Assembly: GCA_900551265.1 (NCBI GenBank)
Contig: URVL01000010.1
Location: 1 to 27,007, forward strand
Source: an uncultured Eubacteriales bacterium
Lineage (GTDB): Bacteria > Bacillota > Clostridia > Oscillospirales > QAMX01
Length of the DNA stretch: 27,007 nucleotides
Direction: 5' to 3'
Shown: positions 15,267-22,626 of the stretch, piece by piece
Layout: every line of letters starts with the position of its first letter
Position numbering within the stretch: the stretch's first letter is position 1
The notes under the pieces: model-generated
Databases searched by the model: none
What the model was told of the DNA's origin: nothing
Seen by the model: only the letters and a program-made list of their open reading frames with translations
Program-made: the position numbers and the translations under genes

Positions 15267-16061
15267 ATGAATATTCATGAAAAAGTTCGCTATCCAAAAG
15301 ATGAGCATCTCACCATACTTCGTGTATCGGAGAGCGCCTATCTGATCGAGGATGATCGCAATGCCACTGCTTATGTCGTCACCGGCAGTAATCGTGCGCT
15401 GGTTGTCGATACGTGTTTTGGCTATGAAGACTACGCTGAAGTCGTAGCTTATATCACGGACCTTCCTGTCATTGTTGTCAATACACATGCGCACGGTGAT
15501 CACTGCGGTGGCAATGGATACTTTAAAAAAGCGTTTATTGGGGAAGCAGAGCTGCCGCAGTATACAGACCCGGAGCATCCGGTTGTGCGTACAGAGGGTG
15601 CGCCGGCGGCTTGTCCTGCTGAAATTCTGCGGGAAGGTGATACAATTGACCTGGGGGACCGCAAAATTGAAGTCATCAGTTTTGCAGGACACACACCGGG
15701 TGCGCTTTGCCTGCTTGACAGAAAAGAGCGTATTCTTTATACAGGAGATTCGATCCTTGGCCGGACTGTTTACCTTTTTATGCCGAATTCTGTCACAGTC
15801 TCCGAAATGAAAAAGAGCCTATTACATATCAATGAATATCGCGACGCGTTTGATCGCCTTGCGACCGGACACGGTCATACACTTGATCCGGTTACTTATA
15901 TTGATGCGCTGATTGATGCCTGTGATACGATTCTGGCAGGCGTGCCTGCGGAACGTTTTGGTGTGGTTGAGGTGCAGGGAAAAACGCTGCCCTGTTGCTA
16001 CTATACCGGTGAAAATGGTATGCAGGCAACGCTGATTTATCGCGAGGACTTGGCAAAGTAG
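15267..16061 (+). CDS. Metallo-beta-lactamase fold hydrolase
   Basis: The 264-residue protein carries the MBL metal motif THAHGDH (H74, H76, D78, H79), a further metal His at H142 in FAGHTPGALCLLD, the bridging Asp in YTGDSIL and the last His region in ATGHGHTLDP. This set matches glyoxalase II-like MBL-fold hydrolases, which bind two metals and usually hydrolyse thioesters or related bonds. There is no signal peptide, so it acts in the cytoplasm. The substrate is not evident. The start is ATG 15267, since AGGAGGGG lies just upstream; a longer frame beginning TTG 15219 runs through that site. It has its own promoter, and a VOC-fold gene lies downstream. Confidence 0.88.
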   Translation: MNIHEKVRYPKDEHLTILRVSESAYLIEDDRNATAYVVTGSNRALVVDTCFGYEDYAEVVAYITDLPVIVVNTHAHGDHCGGNGYFKKAFIGEAELPQYTDPEHPVVRTEGAPAACPAEILREGDTIDLGDRKIEVISFAGHTPGALCLLDRKERILYTGDSILGRTVYLFMPNSVTVSEMKKSLLHINEYRDAFDRLATGHGHTLDPVTYIDALIDACDTILAGVPAERFGVVEVQGKTLPCCYYTGENGMQATLIYREDLAK

Positions 16062-16088
16062 ACCATTTTTCTTCACCTGCATGACCGC

Positions 16089-16126
16089 TTGTCAAATATG
16101 GCGCTCTCGGCGTAATTATTTGACAA
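16089..16126. promoter_or_regulatory. Inverted repeat overlapping the VOC gene -35 box
   Basis: Perfect 10-nt arms TTGTCAAATA (16089-16098) and TATTTGACAA (16117-16126) are separated by 18 nt. The right arm contains the whole -35 hexamer TTGACA (16120-16125). This is a candidate operator for the VOC gene; as an RNA it has no T-tract, so it is not a convincing terminator. Confidence 0.5.
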
Positions 16127-16149
16127 TGCGCGAAACTTTGTGATACAAT
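16120..16149 (+). promoter_or_regulatory. Promoter of the VOC gene
   Basis: -35 TTGACA (16120-16125), 18-bp spacer, -10 TACAAT (16144-16149). GGAGG at 16180-16184 precedes ATG 16194. Confidence 0.65.
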
Positions 16150-16193
16150 AAAAAAAACTGGCTTTCGGTATAAACATATGGAGGCGTATCAAT

Positions 16194-16667
16194 ATGGAAA
16201 ATATGAAGAGTGTGCTTGGCGCTTATAAAGTTTCCCAGGTGGGTTATCTGGTCAGAAATGTGCAGGAGGGGATCGCAAAGTTTGAAGCGTTCCTTGGAAA
16301 GCCGTGTGATAATCTTAACGAAACGCTTGATTATGCGGAGTCCCGGTGTACTTATCGCGGTGAGGCGTGCTACGGCAAAGCCAAATGTGCATTTTTTGAC
16401 CTGGGTGACGGCATGGCAATTGAACTGATTGAACCGGATGGAAAACCCAGTATATGGACTGATGACCTGCCTTCCTATGAGGGAAAAGTTCATCATGTGG
16501 CGTTTAATATTAAGGACATGCAAGATAAGATTGCACGTTGCGAAGCTGCCGGGCTCAAATGCATCCAGACGGGTGAGTTTGTTGGCGGACGTTATGCCTA
16601 TATTGAGGCCTCTGATCTTTTTGGCGCGCGCCTTGAGTTGCTTGAATACGATAACAAACCGCTGTAA
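16194..16667 (+). CDS. VOC (glyoxalase/bleomycin-resistance fold) family protein
   Basis: This 157-residue protein shows the paired beta-alpha-beta-beta-beta units of the vicinal-oxygen-chelate fold. The first unit starts YKVSQVGYLVRNVQEGIAKF and ends at AIELIEPDG. The second starts KVHHVAFNIKDMQDKIARC and ends at RLELLEYDN. The candidate metal ligands H (HHVAF) and E (ELIEP, LELLEY) are present, while the usual first-unit His is replaced in QVGYLV. The pattern resembles methylmalonyl-CoA epimerase-like members, but the substrate is unknown. It is a single-gene unit with its own promoter and terminator. Confidence 0.83.
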   Translation: MENMKSVLGAYKVSQVGYLVRNVQEGIAKFEAFLGKPCDNLNETLDYAESRCTYRGEACYGKAKCAFFDLGDGMAIELIEPDGKPSIWTDDLPSYEGKVHHVAFNIKDMQDKIARCEAAGLKCIQTGEFVGGRYAYIEASDLFGARLELLEYDNKPL

Positions 16668-16679
16668 ACCGAAGGTTGT

Positions 16680-16726
16680 AAAGCGGCGTTACAATCGAAA
16701 GGTTGTAGCGCCGCTTTGTTTTTTAA
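16680..16726 (+). terminator. Intrinsic terminator after the VOC gene
   Basis: AAAGCGGCGTTACAA (16680-16694) pairs with TTGTAGCGCCGCTTT (16703-16717) with one internal mismatch, and is followed by GTTTTTT. Confidence 0.88.
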
Positions 16727-16779
16727 CGGAAATTTTCTACTACCGGCTTCCCATTATTTTATTTTCTTGCAAAAACTCG

Positions 16780-16808
16780 TTGCAAAAGTTCGGTTATTTC
16801 AGTATCAT
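16780..16808 (+). promoter_or_regulatory. Promoter of the transglutaminase-SLH gene
   Basis: -35 TTGCAA (16780-16785), 17-bp spacer, -10 TATCAT (16803-16808), then GGAGG at 16827-16831 before ATG 16839. Confidence 0.55.
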
Positions 16809-16838
16809 AAAGGCAGTACTGTGTTCGGAGGATATGTG

Positions 16839-18464
16839 ATGCACGGAAAAAACAGATGTGTCGTTTTGCTGTTTCTGGTGACAATACTCTTTTCAAGTTT
16901 TTCAGCGGCAAGGGCAGTTGAAGTCAGCTCGTTTTATTATGACAGCGAATATAGATATGCGGCTACGGAGCAGCAGACGGCTGCCTTACGCATTCGTTCG
17001 GATTTCTATAGCACGCTCAGTATGGCGTCACGAGCGGTATATGACAGCCTGGTAGATAATTTGACCTCACTGCGCGATGGTAAGGCGGAAATATCCTTCT
17101 TTTTTCCGGAGTCCGTCTCGTATGATGAGATATCTGCAACAATGTATCAGGATGCAATGAATGCTTTTAACCGCGACCATAGTGAGGCATTCTGGCTAGA
17201 CATGGCAGCTATGAAGCTAACGGTTACGCAGACAGGAGACGGGCGCCTTCAGGGTACGATTACGCCCGTAGACGGCACTTATTATACCTCCGCATATACC
17301 TCTATCACAGAGGTGGAACGTGACGTGGCGCTGATGGAAGAACGGATTGAGGAAATTGTCTCTGCTTCCGCGGCGCTGGATACCATCTATGAACGGCTGT
17401 TGTATATTCATGATTGGCTGGTATTACATAATGCCTGTAATGCAGACGGAATTTCCTCCCACATGCGTGCGTTTGAGGCCGTAAGTGCCCTTGAGGGCAA
17501 TATGACTGGGGATTCCCGTCCTGTATGTGAGGGATATGCGCGTGCGTTTAAACTGTTATGCGACGAATTGGGAATTCCCTGTATGTTGATTACGGGCGAG
17601 GGTGTCAGCGGCAATGTGACGGAGTCGCATATGTGGAATTATGTTCAGCTTGACGGCGCCTGGTATGCGGTTGATGTAACGTGGGACGATCCGCTTTATT
17701 TGGAAGAGCGGGGAGAACCGCGATACACGTACTTTTTAGTCGGCAGCGGGACGCGCTGCGATGAGGGCATGACCTTTCTGCAAAATCACAGGGAAGTAAA
17801 AAAATTCAGCACACATGCCAGTGATATTACGTATCCCGTCCTCGCAGAATCCGCATATGTTCCGCAGGAGGAAACTGCAACCGGGAGCATGGAACATTTT
17901 TCCTATGCACGAATCTATCAAAACGGAATTTTTTCTGATGTGGAACGCGGCGCCTGGTATGAAGATGGTATTGCGTCTGCCTACAGCTTAGGACTCATGA
18001 GCGGTACGGGTGACGGAAGATTTAATGTTACCGGCATGGTGACAATCGCTGAGGCGTTGACGATGGCGTCGCGTATTCATGCAGCATACTATGGCAATGA
18101 AGACGAACTTCAGTCTGTTGGAGAGTGGTATGAGACTTATGTGGAATATGCTTTTGCGCATAACATCATAAGAAGGCAGTATCCGGATTATCATGCAGCA
18201 GCTACCCGGGCGGAATTTGCCGTAATATTTGCAGCTGTTTTGCCGGAAACAGCGTTCGCCTCGCTTTCTGATATTGCAGATGGTTCTGTACCGGATATCC
18301 CATCGACCGCTGCTTATGCCGATGCAGCATACCTGCTTTATCGTGCCGGTGTTTTGATCGGAGATGAGAGCGGCCTTTTTCAGCCGGATACTTACATAAG
18401 TCGTGCGGAAGTGGCGCTTATTGTCACGCGCGTTGTGGATGTGCGGAGTCGTGTTGCGCAGTAA
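16839..18464 (+). CDS. Secreted transglutaminase-like protein with SLH repeats
   Basis: A 541-residue protein with a Sec signal peptide (basic start MHGKNR, hydrophobic 7-20, likely cleavage after ARA). A transglutaminase-like core (PF01841) shows the triad C230 (RPVCEGYAR), H264 (ESHMWNYV) and D279 (AVDVTWDDP). From about residue 360 on there are three SLH repeats: FSDVERGAWYEDGIASAYSL, then WYETYVEYAFAHNI, then YADAAYLLYRAGVL with SRAEVALI. SLH repeats hold proteins to secondary cell-wall polymers. The enzyme could be a wall-bound cysteine protease or crosslinker; bacterial members are often proteolytic. The start at ATG 16839 fits GGAGG and the signal peptide; the frame runs open back to 16716 through the promoter and VOC terminator, which excludes the longer form. 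Confidence 0.88.
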   Translation: MHGKNRCVVLLFLVTILFSSFSAARAVEVSSFYYDSEYRYAATEQQTAALRIRSDFYSTLSMASRAVYDSLVDNLTSLRDGKAEISFFFPESVSYDEISATMYQDAMNAFNRDHSEAFWLDMAAMKLTVTQTGDGRLQGTITPVDGTYYTSAYTSITEVERDVALMEERIEEIVSASAALDTIYERLLYIHDWLVLHNACNADGISSHMRAFEAVSALEGNMTGDSRPVCEGYARAFKLLCDELGIPCMLITGEGVSGNVTESHMWNYVQLDGAWYAVDVTWDDPLYLEERGEPRYTYFLVGSGTRCDEGMTFLQNHREVKKFSTHASDITYPVLAESAYVPQEETATGSMEHFSYARIYQNGIFSDVERGAWYEDGIASAYSLGLMSGTGDGRFNVTGMVTIAEALTMASRIHAAYYGNEDELQSVGEWYETYVEYAFAHNIIRRQYPDYHAAATRAEFAVIFAAVLPETAFASLSDIADGSVPDIPSTAAYADAAYLLYRAGVLIGDESGLFQPDTYISRAEVALIVTRVVDVRSRVAQ

Positions 18465-18486
18465 TGACACTTATAATATCTGGCCG

Positions 18487-18524
18487 AAACGCCGTGCCCT
18501 CAGATAGGGGCGCGGCGTTTTGCC
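18487..18524 (+). terminator. Intrinsic terminator after the SLH protein gene
   Basis: AAACGCCGTGCCC (18487-18499) pairs with GGGCGCGGCGTTT (18508-18520) through one G-U pair. A short TTTT run follows. Confidence 0.75.
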
Positions 18525-18548
18525 TGTCGGATTAGGCCGGCGCGGGGC

Positions 18549-18577
18549 TTGAAAAAGAGCGCTTTTTCAGTTATGAT
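18549..18577 (+). promoter_or_regulatory. Promoter placing the transcript start at the NUDIX ATG
   Basis: -35 TTGAAA (18549-18554), 17-bp spacer, -10 TATGAT (18572-18577). The expected start at 18583-18586 coincides with ATG 18584. GAAAAAG (18551-18557) and CTTTTTC (18562-18568) form an inverted repeat over the -35 and spacer, a candidate operator. Confidence 0.65.
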
Positions 18578-18583
18578 ATTCAT

Positions 18584-18985
18584 ATGAAGACAGTAAATAC
18601 AATCAAGGTAACGGCTGCGGTCATACGTTGCGGCGCGTCTTATTTTATTTGCCGGCGTGCGAACGGCTTATGGGAGTTCCCAGGGGGGAAAATAGAACCA
18701 GGCGAGACACCGGAGCAGTGCCTGGTGCGAGAGTGCAGGGAAGAATTGGCTGTCGAAGTATCGGTGGGACGGCTTCTTGACTGTGTCCATATTTCCAAAG
18801 AAGATGGCCGGATGCTGGAAATCCGGTTTTATGAGACCTGCCTATGTAAGGGAGTTCCACAGGCGCTGGTCCATACAGAAATTCAGTATGTTTTACAAGA
18901 TGAACTTTTGAAATTTTCTTTTTGCCGTGCGGACCGGATTTTTATTGAACGCGCTATTTTGGGAAAGGAATTCTCGGAATTATGA
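18584..18985 (+). CDS. NUDIX hydrolase, MutT-like
   Basis: This 133-residue protein begins VTAAVIRCGASYFICRRANG and has WEFPGGKIEPGE, leading into a Nudix box from G35 to V57: G35, E41, R49, E50, E53 and E54 are all in place, but the late Gly of the consensus is A56. MutT/NTP pyrophosphohydrolase-type members remove oxidised or non-canonical dNTPs in the cytoplasm. No Shine-Dalgarno precedes ATG 18584, no other start is available downstream, and the promoter predicts transcription starting at the ATG, so the mRNA is probably leaderless. Its stop overlaps the next gene by ATGA. Confidence 0.88.
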   Translation: MKTVNTIKVTAAVIRCGASYFICRRANGLWEFPGGKIEPGETPEQCLVRECREELAVEVSVGRLLDCVHISKEDGRMLEIRFYETCLCKGVPQALVHTEIQYVLQDELLKFSFCRADRIFIERAILGKEFSEL

Positions 18986-19554
18986 TTAGAATTAAATACA
19001 ATGCTCCCGTCATTCTCTCTTTTTCCTTGATTTCGCTGGTTGTGCTGGTTGTCGGCAACCTGACGGACGGATATACGACTTCTCTGCTTTTTTGTGTATA
19101 CCGGGCTCCTCTGACCGATCCGCTTTTTTATGTCCGGCTGTTTACCCATGTATTGGGTCATGCAAGCTGGTCCCACTATTTTTCAAATATCATGTATATC
19201 CTGTTGCTGGGCCCCATTCTGGAGGAAAAGTATGGCGGTCGTTCGCTGCTGTTTGGCATGGTTTTGACCGCATTTGTAACAGGAATTGCACATCTTTTTT
19301 TAAATGGTTCCGCAGCGCTGCTGGGTGCAAGCGGAATTGTCTTTATGCTGATTTTACTGGCGTCTTTTGCAAGTTTCCGTCAAGGTACGATTCCGTTAAC
19401 ATTCTTGCTCATCGCAGGAATTTATATTGGAAACGAGATTATCACGGGAATTGCGACGACCGACCATATTTCGCAGATGTCGCATATCATTGGCGGCGCG
19501 TGCGGTGCGTTTTTGGGTTGTTTTTTGAACCGTAAAGGGTTTCGAGGCAGATAA
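18982..19554 (+). CDS. Rhomboid family intramembrane serine protease
   Basis: The 190-residue protein has six hydrophobic segments. The rhomboid core is clear: HASWSHYFSNIMYILLLGP in the second helix region (HxxxN type), the catalytic serine in LLGASGIVFML (S117) and the partner histidine in SQMSHIIGGACGA (H168). It cleaves transmembrane substrates within the membrane; the substrate here is unknown. The start ATG overlaps the NUDIX stop (ATGA at 18982-18985), indicating translational coupling. The next gene, a beta-lactamase-fold hydrolase, starts 16 bp downstream. Confidence 0.88.
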   Translation: MIRIKYNAPVILSFSLISLVVLVVGNLTDGYTTSLLFCVYRAPLTDPLFYVRLFTHVLGHASWSHYFSNIMYILLLGPILEEKYGGRSLLFGMVLTAFVTGIAHLFLNGSAALLGASGIVFMLILLASFASFRQGTIPLTFLLIAGIYIGNEIITGIATTDHISQMSHIIGGACGAFLGCFLNRKGFRGR

Positions 19555-19570
19555 AAGAGGGGGTTCGGTT

Positions 19571-20707
19571 ATGACATTTTCACATTTAGATGCGTTTTTA
19601 AGGAAAATTACAAGTACGATTGTCCCAGGTTTGGATTGTTGTGTTTATTACCGGCACGAACCTGTCTACCGTGCCTGTTATGGCTATGCGGATGTTGAGA
19701 CGAAGCGCCCTATCACAACAGATACGATGTACTATCTCTATTCGGCCTCCAAGGTAATCACGTGCGCCGCCGCTCTGCAGCTGCACGAGCGCGGAGAATT
19801 TCTGATGTTTCAGCCGGTTTCAGATTTTATTCCCGAGTTCCGGAACATGAAGGTTGCTCACAGAATGCTAAATGGAGACGTCGAAATTGTGCCTGCAATG
19901 CGTCCGATCCGAATTCAGGATCTCTTTACGATGACGGGAGGGCTTTCTTATGACCTGGATTCTCCTGCCATCCGGCGTATACGTCGTGAGACCGATGGGC
20001 GGTGCCCGACACTTGCCACAGTGAAGGCAATTGCGGACGAGCCACTTCTGTTTGAACCGGGAACACACTGGAATTATAGCCTGTGTCATGATGTCATTGG
20101 CGCGTTGATCGAAGTGATATCCGGCAAACGCTTTGGCGACTACCTAAAGGAGTATATTTTTGATCCGCTTGGTATGAAAGACACTTCTTTCTGTCTGCCG
20201 GAGGAGAAGCGCCATCGCATGGCCGCGCAGTACAGGTTTGACAGCGGTACTCGTACTTATGTGCCGAAACAGGGAAATGACTATGTCTTTGGTTCCGAAT
20301 ACGAAAGCGGCGGCGCTGGATTGATCTCGACGGTCGATGATTACATGCGATTTGCCGAGGCTCTTTGCCGCTTTGGTACCGCCGAAAACGGCGAACGCAT
20401 TTTAAGCGCCAATTCTGTAAAACTGATGCGTATGAATCATCTGACTCCCCAGACGCTGCCGGACTTTAACTGGATTCATTTGTCCGGATACGGTTATGGG
20501 CTGGGCGTCCGTACCTTGCTTGACCCGACGCGTATTTCCACGCTCTGTGTCGAAGGCGAGTTTGGCTGGTCTGGAGCCGCCGGAGCTTATGTGATTATTG
20601 ACCCGGAAAATGAAGTCACCGTATATTATGCCCAGCATATGTTAAGTTGCCAGGAAGAGTATATTCATCCTCGCCTGCGGAATGTTGTCTATGCGGATTT
20701 ACAGTGA
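19571..20707 (+). CDS. Serine hydrolase of the beta-lactamase/class C family
   Basis: A 378-residue PF00144-type protein. The nucleophile motif is S58-A-S-K61 (YSASKVITCAAALQLHERG), the second motif is Y169-S (HWNYSLCHDVIGALIEVISG), and the third region reads GWSGAAGAYVIIDP. This fits the esterase/D-alanyl-peptidase side of the family. There is no signal peptide, so it should be cytoplasmic, which argues against a secreted beta-lactamase. A purine-rich GAGGGGG precedes the ATG. Third gene of the NUDIX-rhomboid unit; DUF3267 follows 8 bp downstream. Substrate unknown. Confidence 0.88.
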   Translation: MTFSHLDAFLRKITSTIVPGLDCCVYYRHEPVYRACYGYADVETKRPITTDTMYYLYSASKVITCAAALQLHERGEFLMFQPVSDFIPEFRNMKVAHRMLNGDVEIVPAMRPIRIQDLFTMTGGLSYDLDSPAIRRIRRETDGRCPTLATVKAIADEPLLFEPGTHWNYSLCHDVIGALIEVISGKRFGDYLKEYIFDPLGMKDTSFCLPEEKRHRMAAQYRFDSGTRTYVPKQGNDYVFGSEYESGGAGLISTVDDYMRFAEALCRFGTAENGERILSANSVKLMRMNHLTPQTLPDFNWIHLSGYGYGLGVRTLLDPTRISTLCVEGEFGWSGAAGAYVIIDPENEVTVYYAQHMLSCQEEYIHPRLRNVVYADLQ

Positions 20708-20715
20708 GGTGAAGG

Positions 20716-21306
20716 ATGAATTATAAGATGCTGCCGGAAGGCTACGAGCTTTTACGTTCTATAGACTTGCAAAAAGATAGGCGTCTTGCACTTCTGGTGA
20801 ATGGCTTATCACTTGGTATAGCGATTGTTATGGTGATTTGTGCGTTGCCGTTTGTACCTTTTTCAACGTTTATTTCCATTTGGTCTCCTTCGCTCTTTGA
20901 CGTACTGCGGCCGCTTCTGCTCTTGCCGGCGCTACTTGTCTATGTCGTCACGCACGAACTCATACACGGCTTTTATATGAAGCGGTATAGCGGCGTGAAG
21001 CCCAAATATGGTTTTTCGGGCCTCTATGCTTATGCGGGAAGCGAAGCTTTTTTTGACCGCCGCTCTTATCTGATTATTTCGTTGGCGCCGGTAATTCTAT
21101 GGGGCGTGCTGTTAATGATTTTGAATTTTGCGTTGCCGGTATCGTGCTTCTGGTTTATTTATATCATTCAGATCATGAACATTTCCGGTGCCGCAGGTGA
21201 CTTTTACGTTTCCCTGTATATGTCTCGCCTGCCTCACACGATTCTGATTCAGGACAGCGGCGTCAAGATGGATGTTTATATCCTGGTAGAGAAAACAAAA
21301 GCATAG
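20716..21306 (+). CDS. DUF3267 membrane metalloprotease-like protein
   Basis: This 196-residue membrane protein has about four hydrophobic segments and a zinc-binding HExxH motif, H80-E-L-I-H84-G, inside the second of them (VYVVTHELIHGFYMKRYSG). The later IMNISGAAGDFYVS supplies a candidate third ligand, D. This is the DUF3267 family (PF11667), which resembles site-2-type intramembrane metalloproteases. No member's substrate is known to me with confidence. The GAGGTGAAGG before ATG 20716 overlaps the end of the serine-hydrolase gene. It ends the four-gene unit; a hairpin follows at 21400. Confidence 0.85.
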   Translation: MNYKMLPEGYELLRSIDLQKDRRLALLVNGLSLGIAIVMVICALPFVPFSTFISIWSPSLFDVLRPLLLLPALLVYVVTHELIHGFYMKRYSGVKPKYGFSGLYAYAGSEAFFDRRSYLIISLAPVILWGVLLMILNFALPVSCFWFIYIIQIMNISGAAGDFYVSLYMSRLPHTILIQDSGVKMDVYILVEKTKA

Positions 21307-21399
21307 ATGAGAAAAAGCCGCCTGCACGCTAAAGCCAACCACCGATAAGGAAGTATTGAAAACAAACTAACTTAACGGCTGGCAGACAGGTTGCAACGA

Positions 21400-21440
21400 A
21401 AAGCGGGTAGGAAATTAAAAACTTCTTACCCGCTTTAACT
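21400..21440 (+). terminator. Stem-loop after the DUF3267 gene
   Basis: AAAGCGGGTAGGAA (21400-21413) pairs with TTCTTACCCGCTTT (21423-21436) through one G-U pair; TTTAACTT follows. The stem is strong, the T-tract weak. Confidence 0.6.
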
Positions 21441-21606
21441 TATGCTACATGGAACGATAGAACGGTGTTTTGACGCTTTCGAGGGATATGATATTGCTTG
21501 ATCTGTTTCTGCCCACTGCAAGCCGCATAAATCAAGACTTTTTGCCCATCTAAATGTCCATGCCGACATAGTAATTATTGCTCCCTATCGCGTAACACAT
21601 CATCAT
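21440..21606 (-). pseudogene. Frameshifted small ORF fragment at the element's left edge
   Basis: Minus strand: ATG 21606 reads MMMCYAIGSNNYYVGMDI to a TAG. A frame one base away continues LDGQKVLIYAACSG and QKQIKQYHIPRKRQNTV to TAA at 21440. Supplying one base at the junction gives one ORF of about 56 residues with normal codon use. I do not recognise the family. It could be a remnant of an element gene in the place where xis/int would be expected. Confidence 0.3.
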
Positions 21607-21611
21607 AAATT

Positions 21612-21644
21612 GAGGGCGCAAACGGTTTATCCGTTTGCGCCCTC
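21612..21644. terminator. Perfect 14-bp inverted repeat
   Basis: GAGGGCGCAAACGG (21612-21625) and CCGTTTGCGCCCTC (21631-21644) flank a 5-nt loop. It lies between two converging units; TTGATT follows on the plus strand. Probably a bidirectional terminator or an element-end structure. Confidence 0.5.
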
Positions 21645-21668
21645 TTGATTACCCAACAGCAAAGGCGG

Positions 21669-21717
21669 GAAAAACCGTCAAGGACGCGAAGCGCGAAGTT
21701 TATCCTTGACGGCTTTT
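21669..21717 (-). terminator. Terminator after the HTH gene
   Basis: On the minus strand CCGTCAAGGA and TCCTTGACGG pair perfectly around an 18-nt loop that itself contains a GCGC-rich palindrome, followed by TTTTT. It ends the sigma-HTH unit. Confidence 0.75.
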
Positions 21718-21734
21718 TCTGGCTTTGCTACTTG

Positions 21735-21944
21735 TCATCTGTCAAAGCGGAACTTGGGCAAGGTTTCCATTAACTGCGCTTTGAGGTAATCTTGAATATC
21801 ATCATTGATACTCCCTTGAAAGTAGGACAGATATTTGATGTAGCCGGTATAGGTTTGAATGACGGTGTTTACCGCTTCCGGCTCCCCTGCGGCTGCCTTT
21901 ACAATCGTTTCATAGGGCAGCAAATTGTACTTCCTATTCTTCAT
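21735..21944 (-). CDS. Conjugative-transposon helix-turn-helix protein
   Basis: A 69-residue protein that begins MKNRKYNLLPYETIVKAAAG and then GEPEAVNTVIQTYTGYI, the family (PF12645-like HTH_16) found next to the sigma factor in Tn916/Tn5397-type elements. It ends DDIQDYLKAQLMETLPKFRFDR. Its ATG (21944) overlaps the last 11 nt of the sigma gene. In these elements the pair sits beside the excision/integration genes and is thought to regulate element transfer; here no xis or int follows. A terminator lies directly downstream. Confidence 0.85.
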   Translation of the reverse strand: MKNRKYNLLPYETIVKAAAGEPEAVNTVIQTYTGYIKYLSYFQGSINDDIQDYLKAQLMETLPKFRFDR

Positions 21945-22374
21945 TCTCAAACGCCTCCATTTCTTTTCGCAGTAAACGCAAGGCAATCTTTCGCCTACGG
22001 AATACTGCACTTCGGCTAATGCCGCACATCTTACTGATTTCCTCGTCGCTGTAACCGAGGTAGTACCACAAAAATAGCACTTCCCGCCGTTTTTCCGGCA
22101 AACGCAAAAGCGCGGCGGCTAACTGCTCGCTTTCCACAATAACCGTTTCCCCGCGAACGGTAAAAGCGGTAGGCACATCGTATTTCACAAAATACTCGTC
22201 TATTGTCGTAACAGGCTCAAAGTCAAACTCCCGAAGATAGTCGAGTGATACTTCAAACTGCTGTTTTTTCCGTATTTTCTTGTAAGCGCCCAGCGCCGCA
22301 TGGTAAAGGACAATCTTGCAAAAGGCGTTAAAAGTGCGCTCGATATGTTCCCGGTATTGCTCTGTATTCATCAT
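21934..22374 (-). CDS. Sigma-70-like factor of a conjugative transposon
   Basis: The 146-residue protein begins MMNTEQYREHIERTFNAFCK, and its C-terminal region is a sigma region 4: RLPEKRREVLFLWYYLGYSD, EEISKMCGISRSAVFRRR. This is the small sigma factor of Tn916-family elements. ATG 22374 follows a purine-rich GGGGG run. An in-frame ORF stays open upstream to 22578, but it passes through a hairpin leader, so the short form is chosen. It overlaps the HTH gene by 11 nt. Confidence 0.88.
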   Translation of the reverse strand: MMNTEQYREHIERTFNAFCKIVLYHAALGAYKKIRKKQQFEVSLDYLREFDFEPVTTIDEYFVKYDVPTAFTVRGETVIVESEQLAAALLRLPEKRREVLFLWYYLGYSDEEISKMCGISRSAVFRRRKIALRLLRKEMEAFENEE

Positions 22375-22405
22375 TTTCTTACCCCCTTTCTTCCCAAAAC
22401 AGGGG

Positions 22406-22449
22406 GCAAAACAACAAACGCCCATGCAGCATAAAACCACATGGGCGTT
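22406..22449 (-). terminator. Hairpin with T-rich tail in the sigma gene leader
   Basis: On the minus strand AACGCCCATG (22449-22440) pairs perfectly with CATGGGCGTT (22426-22417) around a 13-nt loop, followed by TGTTGTTTTG. It lies about 30-75 nt upstream of the sigma start codon and could act as an attenuator. Confidence 0.6.
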
Positions 22450-22626
22450 GGAAACAGGAACTATAAGAGATAACGATATGGCTTGCGTATTCATACTCAT
22501 AAGCGCAAAATCCCGCATAGGCGCAAAGGCTTTTTTTGAGTGTAAATGACAAAAACAAAGAAAACCGACATTCAACATGGCAGTACCCTCCCGAAACAGT
22601 TTTCAATGGAACCTGTAAAGGAAAAC

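Noticed and set aside
16716..16838. N-terminal extension of the SLH protein
   Set aside because: The extension would be translated from within the VOC terminator and through the promoter, and would bury the signal peptide.
21307..21720. Cluster of hairpins as a possible CRISPR or repeat array
   Set aside because: The hairpins differ in sequence and there is no repeated unit or spacer pattern; they read as separate terminators.
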